From assembly GCA_031364965.1 (NCBI GenBank), contig JANLXF010000089.1:42869-106868 (forward strand): DNA of 64,000 bases, given 5' to 3'. Each line of letters begins with the position of its first letter. Positions within the stretch are counted from its first letter, which is position 1. The stretch is from JAOUEA01 sp031364965 (GTDB lineage Bacteria; Actinomycetota; UBA4738; HRBIN12). Below the pieces are notes generated by a model. The model worked only from the letters and a program-made list of their open reading frames with translations, made no database searches and was not told the origin of the DNA. The translations under genes and the position numbers were made by a program. This document shows, piece after piece, positions 24,332-32,245 of this stretch.

Positions 24332-25480
24332 TCAGATCGTGGGCTGGGTCTCCCGCGTGTCCACGATCTGGATCGCCTGCTGATGACTCTGCTGCGTCTC
24401 GAGGTCGGCCGGCTTCCCGGCGATGTAGGCCTCCACCATCTGGTGCGCCTCCTCGTCGGTGAACTGCACGGGCGGGGACTTCATGAAGTACGACGATGGT
24501 CCGATCAGCGGACCGCCGATCCCGCGATCGAGCGCGAGCTTCGCGCAGCGCACCGCGTCGATGATCACACCGGCCGAGTTCGGAGAGTCCCAGACCTCGA
24601 GCTTCATCTCGATCGTCAGCGGGATGTCGCCGAAGTTGCGGCCTTCGAGGCGGATCATCGCCCACTTGCGGTCCTCGAGCCACGGCACGTGGTCGCTCGG
24701 CCCGATGTGGATGTTCTCCTTCGAGAGCGGCTCCTCGAGCTGGGACTGCACCGACTGCGTCTTCGAGATCTTCTTCGAGACGAGGCGCTCGCGCTCGAGC
24801 ATGTTCATGAAGTCCATGTTGCCGCCGAAGTTCAGCTGATAGGTGCGGTCGAGCTCGACGCCGCGATCCTCGAAGAGCTTGGCGAGCACGCGGTGCGTGA
24901 TCGTCGCGCCCACCTGGGACTTGATGTCGTCGCCCACGATCGGCACGCCGGCATCGCGGAACTTCTTCGCCCATGCGAGGTCGCTCGCGATGAACACCGG
25001 CAGCGCGTTCACGAAGGCCACGCCGGAATCGAGCGCGCACTGCGCGTAGTGGCGGGCGGCTTGCTCCGAGCCCACGGGCAGGTAGCACACGAGCACGTCG
25101 GCGGCGGTGTCCTTCAGGACCTGCACGACATCGACCTCGGGCGCGTCGGACTCGGTGACGACCTGGCGGTAGTAGACGCCGAGGCCGTCGAGGGTGCGGC
25201 CCTTCTGGACGGTGACGCCGGTCGGCGGGACGTCGGAGAACTTGATCGTGTTGTTCGGCGCCGTGAAGATCGCGTCGGCGACGTCCTTGCCGACCTTCGC
25301 GGCGTCGACATCGAACGCGGCCACGACCTCGACGTCGCGGACGTGGTAGCCGCCCAGCTCGACGTGCATCAGGCCGGGGACGCGGTCCTCGGGGCTGGCG
25401 TCCGTGTAGTACTCGAGGCCCTGGATCAGCGATGAGGCGCAGTTGCCCACGCCCACGATCGCGATACGAACCCTGCTCAT
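24332..25480 (-). CDS. ino1: Inositol-3-phosphate synthase
   Basis: 382 residues. N-terminal NAD-binding GVGNCASSLIQGLEYY, then VGDDIKSQVGATITHRVLA, LNFGGNMDFMNML, SKTQSV, and the catalytic-lysine segments KENIHIGPSDHVPWL and IEMKLEVWDSPNSAGVIIDAVRCAK. It converts glucose-6-phosphate to 1L-myo-inositol-1-phosphate, the precursor of phosphatidylinositol lipids and mycothiol in Actinomycetota. ATG 25480 overlaps the PadR stop as ATGA. PadR-ino1 coupling also occurs in mycobacteria (Rv0047c-Rv0046c). Confidence 0.96.
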   Translation of the reverse strand: MSRVRIAIVGVGNCASSLIQGLEYYTDASPEDRVPGLMHVELGGYHVRDVEVVAAFDVDAAKVGKDVADAIFTAPNNTIKFSDVPPTGVTVQKGRTLDGLGVYYRQVVTESDAPEVDVVQVLKDTAADVLVCYLPVGSEQAARHYAQCALDSGVAFVNALPVFIASDLAWAKKFRDAGVPIVGDDIKSQVGATITHRVLAKLFEDRGVELDRTYQLNFGGNMDFMNMLERERLVSKKISKTQSVQSQLEEPLSKENIHIGPSDHVPWLEDRKWAMIRLEGRNFGDIPLTIEMKLEVWDSPNSAGVIIDAVRCAKLALDRGIGGPLIGPSSYFMKSPPVQFTDEEAHQMVEAYIAGKPADLETQQSHQQAIQIVDTRETQPTI

Positions 25481-26049
25481 GACGTGTGCTCCTTCCTGCG
25501 GAGCGAACGTCGCTCCGATGGGGTGGTCTTGGTACGGGAACGCTCTGCCGTGAGCAGGCCGTCGACCCACGCGAGGTCGGACTCGGTAGCCGAACGGCCG
25601 TGCTCCATCAGCGAGAGCGTGTAGTCGTCGACGCGCGCGCGGGTCGTGCGCAGCGAGTCGCTGATCGTGTTGAGCCGCTCCTCCAGGGTCGCCCGGCGGC
25701 GCTCCAGGAGGCGGATCCGGGTCTCGGGCGGCAGGTACCGGAAGAACGCGAGTCGCACCCGGAACCGGGTGTCCTCGGTCGAGTTGTCGTGCGGGGTCTC
25801 CTGGAGCAGCTCCAAGAACGCGACCTCGCCCTGCTCGGTGATGCGATAGACGTGCTTTCGGCGCCCCGCCGTGGGCTGTTCGCCCTCGACCTCGATCGCG
25901 CCGCTCCGCTCGAGCCGGCGAAGGGTCGGGTAGAGGGAGCCGTAGGAGACCCGCCAGAATCCGCCGAGCGCGTCACCCAGCTCCCGAGAGAGTTGGTAGC
26001 CGTGCATCGGCTGCTCCTTGAGGAGGCCGAGGATCGCAAGCTCGAGCAT
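25477..26049 (-). CDS. PadR-family transcriptional regulator
   Basis: 190 residues from ATG 26049, giving the standard PadR opening MLELAILGLLKEQPMHGYQL. The winged helix continues with FWRVSYGSLYPTLRRLERSG and QPTAGRRKHVYRITEQGE; the C-terminal half is a long helical dimerisation region (LLERRRATLEERLNTI). An upstream in-frame ATG at 26097 lies inside the ATATATC repeats and is rejected. It probably represses the PadR-ino1 operon through those repeats, tying inositol synthesis to an unknown effector. Confidence 0.92.
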   Translation of the reverse strand: MLELAILGLLKEQPMHGYQLSRELGDALGGFWRVSYGSLYPTLRRLERSGAIEVEGEQPTAGRRKHVYRITEQGEVAFLELLQETPHDNSTEDTRFRVRLAFFRYLPPETRIRLLERRRATLEERLNTISDSLRTTRARVDDYTLSLMEHGRSATESDLAWVDGLLTAERSRTKTTPSERRSLRRKEHTS

Positions 26050-26084
26050 CTGGGTGTGGGCCCTTCCGGGGTCGGATGACGGTT

Positions 26085-26120
26085 CGATATATCGCAAGCA
26101 TATATCGCTTCGATATATCT
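26085..26120. promoter_or_regulatory. PadR operator: three ATATATC repeats at 13-bp spacing
   Basis: ATATATC occurs at 26087-26093, 26100-26106 and 26113-26119; the first lies inside the perfect palindrome CGATATATCG (26085-26094). AT-rich dyads of this kind are typical PadR sites. The array sits 36-71 bp upstream of the PadR start and also within ~85-120 bp of the plus-strand antitoxin gene. Confidence 0.7.
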
Positions 26121-26202
26121 ATACCGGGCGACCGGCGGAGGCGTCAACCATCCGAATGGCCGTTGGGAAGCACGAGCGCTTCAGGGAAGATATCCCCTGG
26201 AG

Positions 26203-26436
26203 GTGACCGAGATCCGCCAGCCCCCCATCCACGTCCCCCGGGCCGTCTACGACGAGCTACGTACGGTCGCGCTCGCATCCGGGATCGATGTCGACGAGCA
26301 CGTGGCGCGCGCCCTGCGCGCCTATCTCGCCGACGGCGGCCATCAGGCCGCGGTCACGGGGTTCGCGGAGCGGGCCCGGCAGCGCCATCGTGGCGCGCTC
26401 GACCTGCTCGCAGCGCCATCGAGATCGCATACCTGA
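26203..26436 (+). CDS. Ribbon-helix-helix-like antitoxin candidate
   Basis: 77 residues from GTG 26203. PPIHVPRAVYDELRTVALAS, then GIDVDEHVARALRAYLADGG, reads as strand-helix-helix, the RHH/CopG fold, with a C-terminal tail (AVTGFAERARQRHRGALDLL) that would bind a partner. It overlaps a Doc-like ORF, the order expected for a type II antitoxin. The short inverted repeat CAGGGA/TCCCCTG just before the GTG could be its operator. No clear Shine-Dalgarno at proper spacing. Confidence 0.55.
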   Translation: MTEIRQPPIHVPRAVYDELRTVALASGIDVDEHVARALRAYLADGGHQAAVTGFAERARQRHRGALDLLAAPSRSHT

Positions 26437-26819
26437 GCGCGGCCGATGTCACCTCGATCGCCTCGGCCGAGGTGGGCGCGGGCGGCGCCTGCGATGCCCT
26501 GGCGCTGCAGGCGGCCGTGGAGCTCCCGAGATCCCGCGACGGGGACCGCGACGCCTATCCGGGCATCCATCTGAAGGCGGCCGCGCTCCTCGAGGCGCTC
26601 GTGCGGTTGCGCCCCTTCGAGCAGGGCAACGATCAGGTGGCCCTGCTCGCCGTCGCCGTGTTCGTGAACCTGAACGGCTGGGATCTCGAAGCCGAGCCCG
26701 ACGAGCTCGCGCTCCTTACCCGGATGAGCGCGCAGGGCCGTCTGCCGCTGTTCGATATCGCGGCCGGGCTCGAATCGGCGACCGTCAGGCTGTCGCTGGA
26801 GGAGGAGGAGCCGCCGTGA
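26418..26819 (+). CDS. Doc/Fic-like toxin relative with degenerate active site and no standard start codon
   Basis: About 133 residues in the frame beginning IEIAYLSAADVTSI. The layout matches Doc (death on curing): YLSAADV at the start, GIHLKAAALLEALVRLRPFEQGN, then VAVFVNLNGWDL. In the Fic motif HPFxxGNKR the catalytic His is Arg (RPFEQGN) and the Lys-Arg pair is Asp-Gln, so phosphotransfer activity is probably lost. There is no ATG, GTG or TTG in the frame between the antitoxin middle and GTG 26472. CTG 26433 overlaps the antitoxin stop as CTGA, and ATC 26418 is the other candidate; the coordinate given is approximate. It overlaps the convergent MFS gene by 35 bp. Confidence 0.5.
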   Translation: MEIAYLSAADVTSIASAEVGAGGACDALALQAAVELPRSRDGDRDAYPGIHLKAAALLEALVRLRPFEQGNDQVALLAVAVFVNLNGWDLEAEPDELALLTRMSAQGRLPLFDIAAGLESATVRLSLEEEEPP

Positions 26820-28014
26820 CGGCTGCCGGCGCCGGACGCCGCCCGGCGGCCAGAGCGAGCCAGGCCGACGCGAGGCCCAGCACGCCGCACCCGAGCCACA
26901 GCGTTGTTGTGCTGACGTCGTAGACGGCGGTGCCGGCCATCGGCCCGGCGATCGCGGCGGTGGCGTACATCATCCCGAGCGATCCCTGATACCGGCCCCG
27001 CGCATGCTCCGGCGCGCGGTCGGCCACGAACGCCGAGGTCGAGGGCGATTCGACGATCTCGCCGAGCGTCCAGATCACGACCATCAACACGAGCCCGGGA
27101 AGCCCCTGGACGACCGCGAGGATGGCGAACCCCAGTCCGACGAGCACGGCACCACCCGCGACCATGCGCGTGCGCTCGCGGCGCATCGCCCACGCGGTGA
27201 TCGGCAGCTCCAGCAGCACGACGAGGACGCCGTTCGCCGCCTGCAGGAAGCCGTACGTGGCGGTGGAGTAGCCGAGGTCGCGCACATGCAGCGCGAAGGT
27301 GCTCGCGTTCTGCATGTAGACCACCGCGGTGAGGAAGACGGCCCCCAGGAACAACTGGAATCCCCGGTCGGCGGCGATCGATCGGCCGGCCGACCCCAGG
27401 CTGCGCTCTTCCTGCTTCGTGGTGCGCGTGCCGTGGGGGAGCGCGATCAGCGCGATCCCGGCGAACGTCCCCGAGGTGATCGCGTCGCCGACGAACAGCA
27501 GGTCGAACGAACGCTGCGCGAGGAGTCCGGCGAGCGCGAGGCCGAACGCCCACCCGATGTTCAACATCAGACGGTAGGCGCTGAACGCCGCGACCCGGTC
27601 CTGGGGCGGAACCAGATCGGCGACGAGCGCGCTCGAGGCCGGTCGATACAGCTCGGCGACGAACCCGAGCACCAGGATGAGACCGACGATCTCGGGCAGC
27701 CCGTCGGCCCAGACCAGCGACAGGGTGAGGGCCGCGCCACCCGACATCGACAGGACGATCGTGTTCCGCCTTCCGACGCGGTCGGCGAGCAACCCGCCGA
27801 CGCCTTGCGCGCCCGTCGCCCCCAAGCCGTACGCGGCGAGCCCGAGACCGGCCTGGGTCGCCGAGTATCCCCGGTCGGTCAGGTACAGCGTGATGAAGGG
27901 CAGCACGAAGGTGCCGAGCCGGTTCACGAACGCGCCGATGAACAGGATCCACACCTCGCGCGGGAGCGATCGCAGGGTCGCTCGCAGGGAGCGCGCGTCG
28001 GGGACGACGCTCAC
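26785..28014 (-). CDS. MFS transporter (MdtH-like)
   Basis: 409 residues, GTG start, twelve membrane segments. FIGAFVNRLGTFVLPFITLYL opens the protein; motif A is GGLLADRVGRRNTIVLSM; YRPASSALVADLVPPQDRVAAFS follows helix 4. The MdtH/MFS_1 group exports drugs or metabolites. The C-terminus is Ala/Pro-rich. No regulator is adjacent and the substrate is unknown. Not obviously related to the B12 operon that ends 87 bp upstream. Confidence 0.88.
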   Translation of the reverse strand: MSVVPDARSLRATLRSLPREVWILFIGAFVNRLGTFVLPFITLYLTDRGYSATQAGLGLAAYGLGATGAQGVGGLLADRVGRRNTIVLSMSGGAALTLSLVWADGLPEIVGLILVLGFVAELYRPASSALVADLVPPQDRVAAFSAYRLMLNIGWAFGLALAGLLAQRSFDLLFVGDAITSGTFAGIALIALPHGTRTTKQEERSLGSAGRSIAADRGFQLFLGAVFLTAVVYMQNASTFALHVRDLGYSTATYGFLQAANGVLVVLLELPITAWAMRRERTRMVAGGAVLVGLGFAILAVVQGLPGLVLMVVIWTLGEIVESPSTSAFVADRAPEHARGRYQGSLGMMYATAAIAGPMAGTAVYDVSTTTLWLGCGVLGLASAWLALAAGRRPAPAAVTAAPPPPATA

Positions 28015-28100
28015 CGGTCCGACCGGCGACGGCCCGCGGGCACCGTGGTCTCAGGCTCGGGGCTCAGCGCCGGCCTCGGAGGGTCTGACGACGGAGCGCC

Positions 28101-29012
28101 TCACCGAGCGACCGGCACGCACGCCGGCGCCGCTGGCGTGGGTTCGTCGGCATCGGCGGGTTCCTCTCTCGTCGTCGGCGGCGGGGGCAGCTGGTTCATA
28201 TCATCGCCGACGTCGAGTCGCATCCGGCGGGCCGCCCGGTCGAGCGCACCCAGGAGCGGCCGCCCGAGCACGAGGACGAGCACCGCGTTGCCGACCGCGC
28301 GGAAGGAGTCCCACACGAGTGAGGTCGCCGCGTAGAAGGTCGCGTAGTGACGCAGGTTCGTGACTGCGGTGGCGTCAGCGTTCCAGCTGATCGACGATCC
28401 ACCCGTCAGGAAGGGCCAGGACCACAGGTTCATCAGCGCACCGAAGAGGTAGCCCGCCACGATGCCGTAGATGGCCAGCGCCCCGATCCGAAGGCGCCAG
28501 GACCCGGTGCGGGGCATGAGGCCCGCCCCCATCCCCACCCAGCCGACGGCGACCATCTGGAAGGGCAGCCACGGTCCGAGCCCGCCGATGAACAGCCCGC
28601 TCGCGAACGTCCCCACGGCGCCCAGAAGGAATCCGAACGTCGGGCCGAACGCGTTGCCGGCGACCAGCACGACGATGAACATCGCGCTGAACCCCGCCAC
28701 GAAGCCCGGGAGGCGCAAGGCGACCATCGCGGCCCCGAGCACCCCGAGCAAGGCGATCGTCTTCGGCCCCATGCCGCCGCGCCCCAGCTCGAGGAAGAGC
28801 AGCGCCCCGAGGCCGCCGAGCAGCACGAGCAGCACGGCGGGCCCGTCGACATGGTGGTTCTCGTTCCCGCCGGTGAGCGCGGGCAGCGCGAACGGCCAGA
28901 GGAACGCGAGCAGTCCCACCAGGTTAAGGACGATCAGCGCGGCGCCGCGCACGCGGGATCCGCCGGTCAAGGTGCGAACGCTCATCGGTCGCGCACTGCC
29001 CGCCATGTTCAT
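28101..29012 (-). CDS. ECF transporter substrate-binding (S) component, predicted cobalamin
   Basis: 303 residues with six hydrophobic segments: LIVLNLVGLLAFLWPFALPAL, GGMGPKTIALLGVLGAAMVALRL, MFIVVLVAGNAFGPTFGFLLGA, LFIGGLGPWLPFQMVAVGWVGMGAG, GIVAGYLFGALMNLWSWP, ending in a Pro/Thr-rich cytoplasmic tail. This is the S-component type seen in actinobacterial ECF operons. ATG 29012 overlaps the ATPase stop (ATGA). The S protein gives specificity; cobalamin is inferred from the riboswitch and the transcobalamin-like genes in the same operon. It is last of five genes. Confidence 0.85.
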   Translation of the reverse strand: MNMAGSARPMSVRTLTGGSRVRGAALIVLNLVGLLAFLWPFALPALTGGNENHHVDGPAVLLVLLGGLGALLFLELGRGGMGPKTIALLGVLGAAMVALRLPGFVAGFSAMFIVVLVAGNAFGPTFGFLLGAVGTFASGLFIGGLGPWLPFQMVAVGWVGMGAGLMPRTGSWRLRIGALAIYGIVAGYLFGALMNLWSWPFLTGGSSISWNADATAVTNLRHYATFYAATSLVWDSFRAVGNAVLVLVLGRPLLGALDRAARRMRLDVGDDMNQLPPPPTTREEPADADEPTPAAPACVPVAR

Positions 29013-30577
29013 GCGAGCGCCTCGGCGACCTGCTCGGGTGTGAGCCATCCCGCACCGAACGCCCGGGTCATCTGGGGGGCGAAGACGTGCGAGTCGCCGA
29101 GCACCTCGCCGGGATCACCGTCGGCGATGACCTCGCCGCCCGCGAGCATGACGACGCGGGTGGCGACGGCCGCCGCGAGCTCGACATCGTGGGTGGCGAA
29201 CAACACCGTGCCGCCTTCGGCGGCGTGGGATCGCAGGAACCGCGCCAGGCGGGCCTTGGCCTCGGGGTCGAGCCCGCGCGTGGGCTCGTCGAGGAGCAGC
29301 ACGGGAGCGTGGCCCGCGGCGATCGCCGCGGTCGCCACGAGGAGTCGCTGCCCGGCCGAAAGGTCTCGGGGGTGCTGCCCCGCGAGGTCGTCGATCCCGA
29401 GCGCCGCTAGCACCGCCTCGGGTCGCACGTGATCCATCCCGCGTGCCTTCAGGGTCACAGCCACCTCGGCGGCGACGGTCTCGGAGAACAGCACGGACTC
29501 GGGCTCCTGAGGGCAGAGCGCCGCATCGACGCCCGGCCGCGGCGCATGGCCTCCGACCCGGGCGGTCCCGGAGGCGGGAGCGTGGACGCCGGCGATCGAG
29601 CGCAGCAGCGTCGTCTTGCCCGCGCCGTTGCGGCCCATCACGGCGACGATCTCGCCTTCGCCGGCGACGAGGTCGACGTCGTGCAACGCAGTGGCGTCGC
29701 CGTGCCGCGCGGTCAGATGACGCAGCTCGACCCGTACGGCGCCCGGCACCGGGACCACCGGGCTCCGTCGTGCGGGGAGCGCCCCCGCAAGCCGGCGCGC
29801 GTCGCGGACCGTCAGCGGGACGGGGTCCCAGCTCATGAGCCGTCCCAGCCGTGCGACGGGCGGCCCCATCTTCAAGCGCCGGATCACCGCGGCGGGGTCG
29901 CCCGCCGTCAGGCGACCTTCGTCGAACCCGATCGCCAGGTCGACCTGGCCGGCGACGCGCTCGAGCCGGTGCTCGGCGAGGACGACGGTCATCCCCTGGT
30001 CGTGCACGAGCCGCTGCAACGCGGCGAACACGTGTTCCGCGCCCTGGGGATCCAGCTGCGAGGTGGGCTCGTCGAGCACGAGGATCCGCGGGCCGGCGGC
30101 GAGCGCGGCCGCGATCGCCACGCGTTGCCGCTCGCCACCCGAGATCGCGCGGACGCTCCTGCCGCGCAGCGGCTCGATATCCAACAGATCCAGCATCTCC
30201 TCGACGCGCCTGCGCATGTGCGCGGGAGCGACGCCGAGGTTCTCCATGCCGTACGCCAGCTCGTCTTCCACGCGATCGAGCACGAACGACGAACCCGGAT
30301 CCTGGGGCACGAACGCGACCGCGTCGGCGAGCGCGCGTGGCGCATGGGCGAGGGTGTCACGCCCGGCGGCGAGGACGCGACCCGTGAATGCGCCGCCTGT
30401 GAAATGCGGCACGAGGCCGTTCGCCAGGCGCAGGAAGGTCGACTTGCCCGCCCCCGTCGGCCCCACCGCGAGGGCGAACGTGCCTTCTTCGATGTCGATG
30501 GTGACGTCGCGGAGCGCGGGTTGCGACGCGTCGGGATAGCGGAAGGAGACGGCATCGATGCGCAGGGCGTCGGTCAT
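29009..30577 (-). CDS. ECF transporter ATPase, two ABC domains fused (EcfA-EcfA')
   Basis: 522 residues, two complete ABC domains in one chain. Domain 1: Walker A GPTGAGKST (39-47), Q-loop FVPQDPGSS, signature ISGGERQRVA, Walker B LVLDEPTSQLD. Domain 2 (from ~residue 275): Walker A GRNGAGKTT, Q-loop CPQEPESVLFSE, signature LSAGQRLLVA, Walker B LLLDEPTRGLD. In most ECF modules A and A' are separate; fusion is common in Actinomycetota. It drives conformational change of EcfT and the S protein by ATP hydrolysis. ATGA overlap with ecfT upstream. Confidence 0.95.
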   Translation of the reverse strand: MTDALRIDAVSFRYPDASQPALRDVTIDIEEGTFALAVGPTGAGKSTFLRLANGLVPHFTGGAFTGRVLAAGRDTLAHAPRALADAVAFVPQDPGSSFVLDRVEDELAYGMENLGVAPAHMRRRVEEMLDLLDIEPLRGRSVRAISGGERQRVAIAAALAAGPRILVLDEPTSQLDPQGAEHVFAALQRLVHDQGMTVVLAEHRLERVAGQVDLAIGFDEGRLTAGDPAAVIRRLKMGPPVARLGRLMSWDPVPLTVRDARRLAGALPARRSPVVPVPGAVRVELRHLTARHGDATALHDVDLVAGEGEIVAVMGRNGAGKTTLLRSIAGVHAPASGTARVGGHAPRPGVDAALCPQEPESVLFSETVAAEVAVTLKARGMDHVRPEAVLAALGIDDLAGQHPRDLSAGQRLLVATAAIAAGHAPVLLLDEPTRGLDPEAKARLARFLRSHAAEGGTVLFATHDVELAAAVATRVVMLAGGEVIADGDPGEVLGDSHVFAPQMTRAFGAGWLTPEQVAEALA

Positions 30578-31374
30578 GTGTGCTCCGTCGGGGAGCGGAC
30601 CACACCCGGGAGGGCAAGGATCCCGATGACGGCGAGCATCGCGGGGCGGACCGGTGGCCATGCGAGCGGGGAGGTCGCGGGATGCAGATCGGGCCCCTGC
30701 TGCCACGCCGCCGCGAGTGACACCGCCGCGCACGCGATCGCGGACGCCGAGACGCCGACCGCGGCGGGGGTCCAGCGCGAGGGCCGGTACCGGCTCCGAC
30801 GTCCCCGGCCGTGGCCGCGCGAGTCCATGCTCTCGGCGAGGGTGACCGCCTCCTCCATGCCGGTCTCGAGCACGGGGACGGCGAGCGCGGGAAGGGTCCG
30901 CCACGAAGTCGGGATGCCGCGGAGCGTCTGCGCCTCGCGAACGCGCCCCACCATCGCGACGGTGCGCGGCGCGATCGAGAGCGCGAGCGCGGCCGCGAGG
31001 GCCGGCTCGTGGAACCGCCGCGGCGCGAGCCGCACGACGCCGAACGGATCCGTCACGGCATTGAAGGTCCCGAAGACGATCAGGAGGGTCGCCAGCCGAG
31101 CGCCCTCGAGCGCGGCGAACGCGACGTTTCCGGCATCGACGGTTCCCAGGAAGACCAACGAGGTGCGTACCACCACCGTGATCAGGCCCGCGATCGCGAA
31201 CAACCGGAACGATCGCGCGGTGGGGCCGGGTATCCGCTGGGACGCGTAGACGAAGAACGAGACCGCCACGATCAGTGCCAGGTAGAACGGATTCGTCGTG
31301 GTGAACGTGACCAGTCCGGCGCAGGTCGCCCACGTGATCCACGCACCCGGGTGCAGCCCGCTATCGCGATGCAA
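30574..31374 (-). CDS. ecfT: ECF transporter transmembrane component EcfT
   Basis: 266 residues from TTG 31374. The protein then starts MHRDSGLHPGAWITWATCAG, matching the LHPxAWxxWA opening of actinobacterial EcfT. Five membrane segments; coupling-helix motifs LRGIPTSWR and ESMDSRGHGR (the x-R-G pattern that contacts the ATPases). TTG overlaps the last 14 nt of the upstream gene, with GGAG 9 nt ahead. Stop overlaps the ATPase ATG. EcfT is the scaffold joining ATPases to the S component in the membrane. Confidence 0.9.
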   Translation of the reverse strand: MHRDSGLHPGAWITWATCAGLVTFTTTNPFYLALIVAVSFFVYASQRIPGPTARSFRLFAIAGLITVVVRTSLVFLGTVDAGNVAFAALEGARLATLLIVFGTFNAVTDPFGVVRLAPRRFHEPALAAALALSIAPRTVAMVGRVREAQTLRGIPTSWRTLPALAVPVLETGMEEAVTLAESMDSRGHGRGRRSRYRPSRWTPAAVGVSASAIACAAVSLAAAWQQGPDLHPATSPLAWPPVRPAMLAVIGILALPGVVRSPTEHT

Positions 31375-32242
31375 GGGTGCGTCTCCGGCGCATCGTGAGC
31401 CAGCCGGCGGCACCGAGCGATGCCACCGCGACGAGCGCGAGCCACGCCCCTGCGGGTGGCCCGCCCGCTCCGGGCGAGGCGCCGGCGGCGAGGGTGCCGA
31501 CCGGGCTCGCTCGCACGACCGTCTGGGCGGGCGGTGGGGTGGGCTCCGTGATGGGCGCCTGAGAATCGTGTGCGCTCGCGCGCGCGCTGGCGGAGGGCTT
31601 CGCGGGGCCGGCGGCGCCCGAGGCGCTCGCGTCGGCGCCCGGGCTCGCACCGGACCCGCCGCTCCCGGAGCCGGTGCCGCCGCCCGCTGGGGCGGGATCC
31701 GGACTGGGCTTCGGGCTCGGCGAAGGCGAAGGCGACGGCGCGGGTGCGGGTTCGCAGACGTCGCCGGAGGCGAGCGCCGGCGGCGAGGCGTGCGTGGTTC
31801 CGGAGTCACCCGGCCCCCAGACCCAGCCCTCCATGTCGCCGTCACCGATCGATGCCGACGCGGCGCCGGAGCCGGCCCAGCTCCAGTTCCCGTTCCCGTC
31901 GCCGTGCCAATACCCCCAGTAGTCAGGATAGTCGGCGAAGCAGTCGCCTCCGCCCGGCCCGATGCCGTCGAGCTGACAGACGGCCTGGCCCCCGAACCCA
32001 AGCCCGTACTGCAGGCCGTACTGCCGCCCGGCGAGCTGGATCAGGTGCAGGCCGCTCACGCTCGCGGCGTCGAGCGCCACGCAGTAGGTCGACGTGCGGC
32101 TCCCGTTGTCGATCACGAGCGCGGCGTGCGGGGCGCCCGTGGCGGCCGCGCACGACACCCCCGTTCCGGCGACGGCGGGACCGAACGCCGGGAAGGTCAG
32201 CGCCAGCGCGACGACGAGCGTGCGGAGGCGACGGGTCGTCAT
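31361..32242 (-). CDS. Membrane-anchored transcobalamin C-terminal-like (DUF4430-type) protein
   Basis: 293 residues. Signal peptide (RTLVVALALTFPAFGPAVAG), then a ~130-residue domain with CVALDAASVSGLHLIQLA, GQAVCQLDGIG, YWGYWHGDGNGNWSWAGSG and MEGWVWGPGDSG. The aromatic-rich YWxYWHGD pattern resembles the DUF4430 family, which InterPro names transcobalamin-like C-terminal. A ~95-residue Pro/Ser/Ala/Gly stalk follows, then a transmembrane helix and RRRR tail, so it is displayed on the outside of the membrane. It is second in a cobalamin-riboswitch operon with an ECF importer; likely a B12-capturing surface domain. Direct B12 binding is inferred. Confidence 0.72.
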   Translation of the reverse strand: MTTRRLRTLVVALALTFPAFGPAVAGTGVSCAAATGAPHAALVIDNGSRTSTYCVALDAASVSGLHLIQLAGRQYGLQYGLGFGGQAVCQLDGIGPGGGDCFADYPDYWGYWHGDGNGNWSWAGSGAASASIGDGDMEGWVWGPGDSGTTHASPPALASGDVCEPAPAPSPSPSPSPKPSPDPAPAGGGTGSGSGGSGASPGADASASGAAGPAKPSASARASAHDSQAPITEPTPPPAQTVVRASPVGTLAAGASPGAGGPPAGAWLALVAVASLGAAGWLTMRRRRTLASR

Positions 32243-32245
32243 CGG

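Noticed and set aside
25477..26097. PadR start at ATG 26097
   Set aside because: That start would place the first codons inside the ATATATC operator repeats. ATG 26049 gives the typical family N-terminus.
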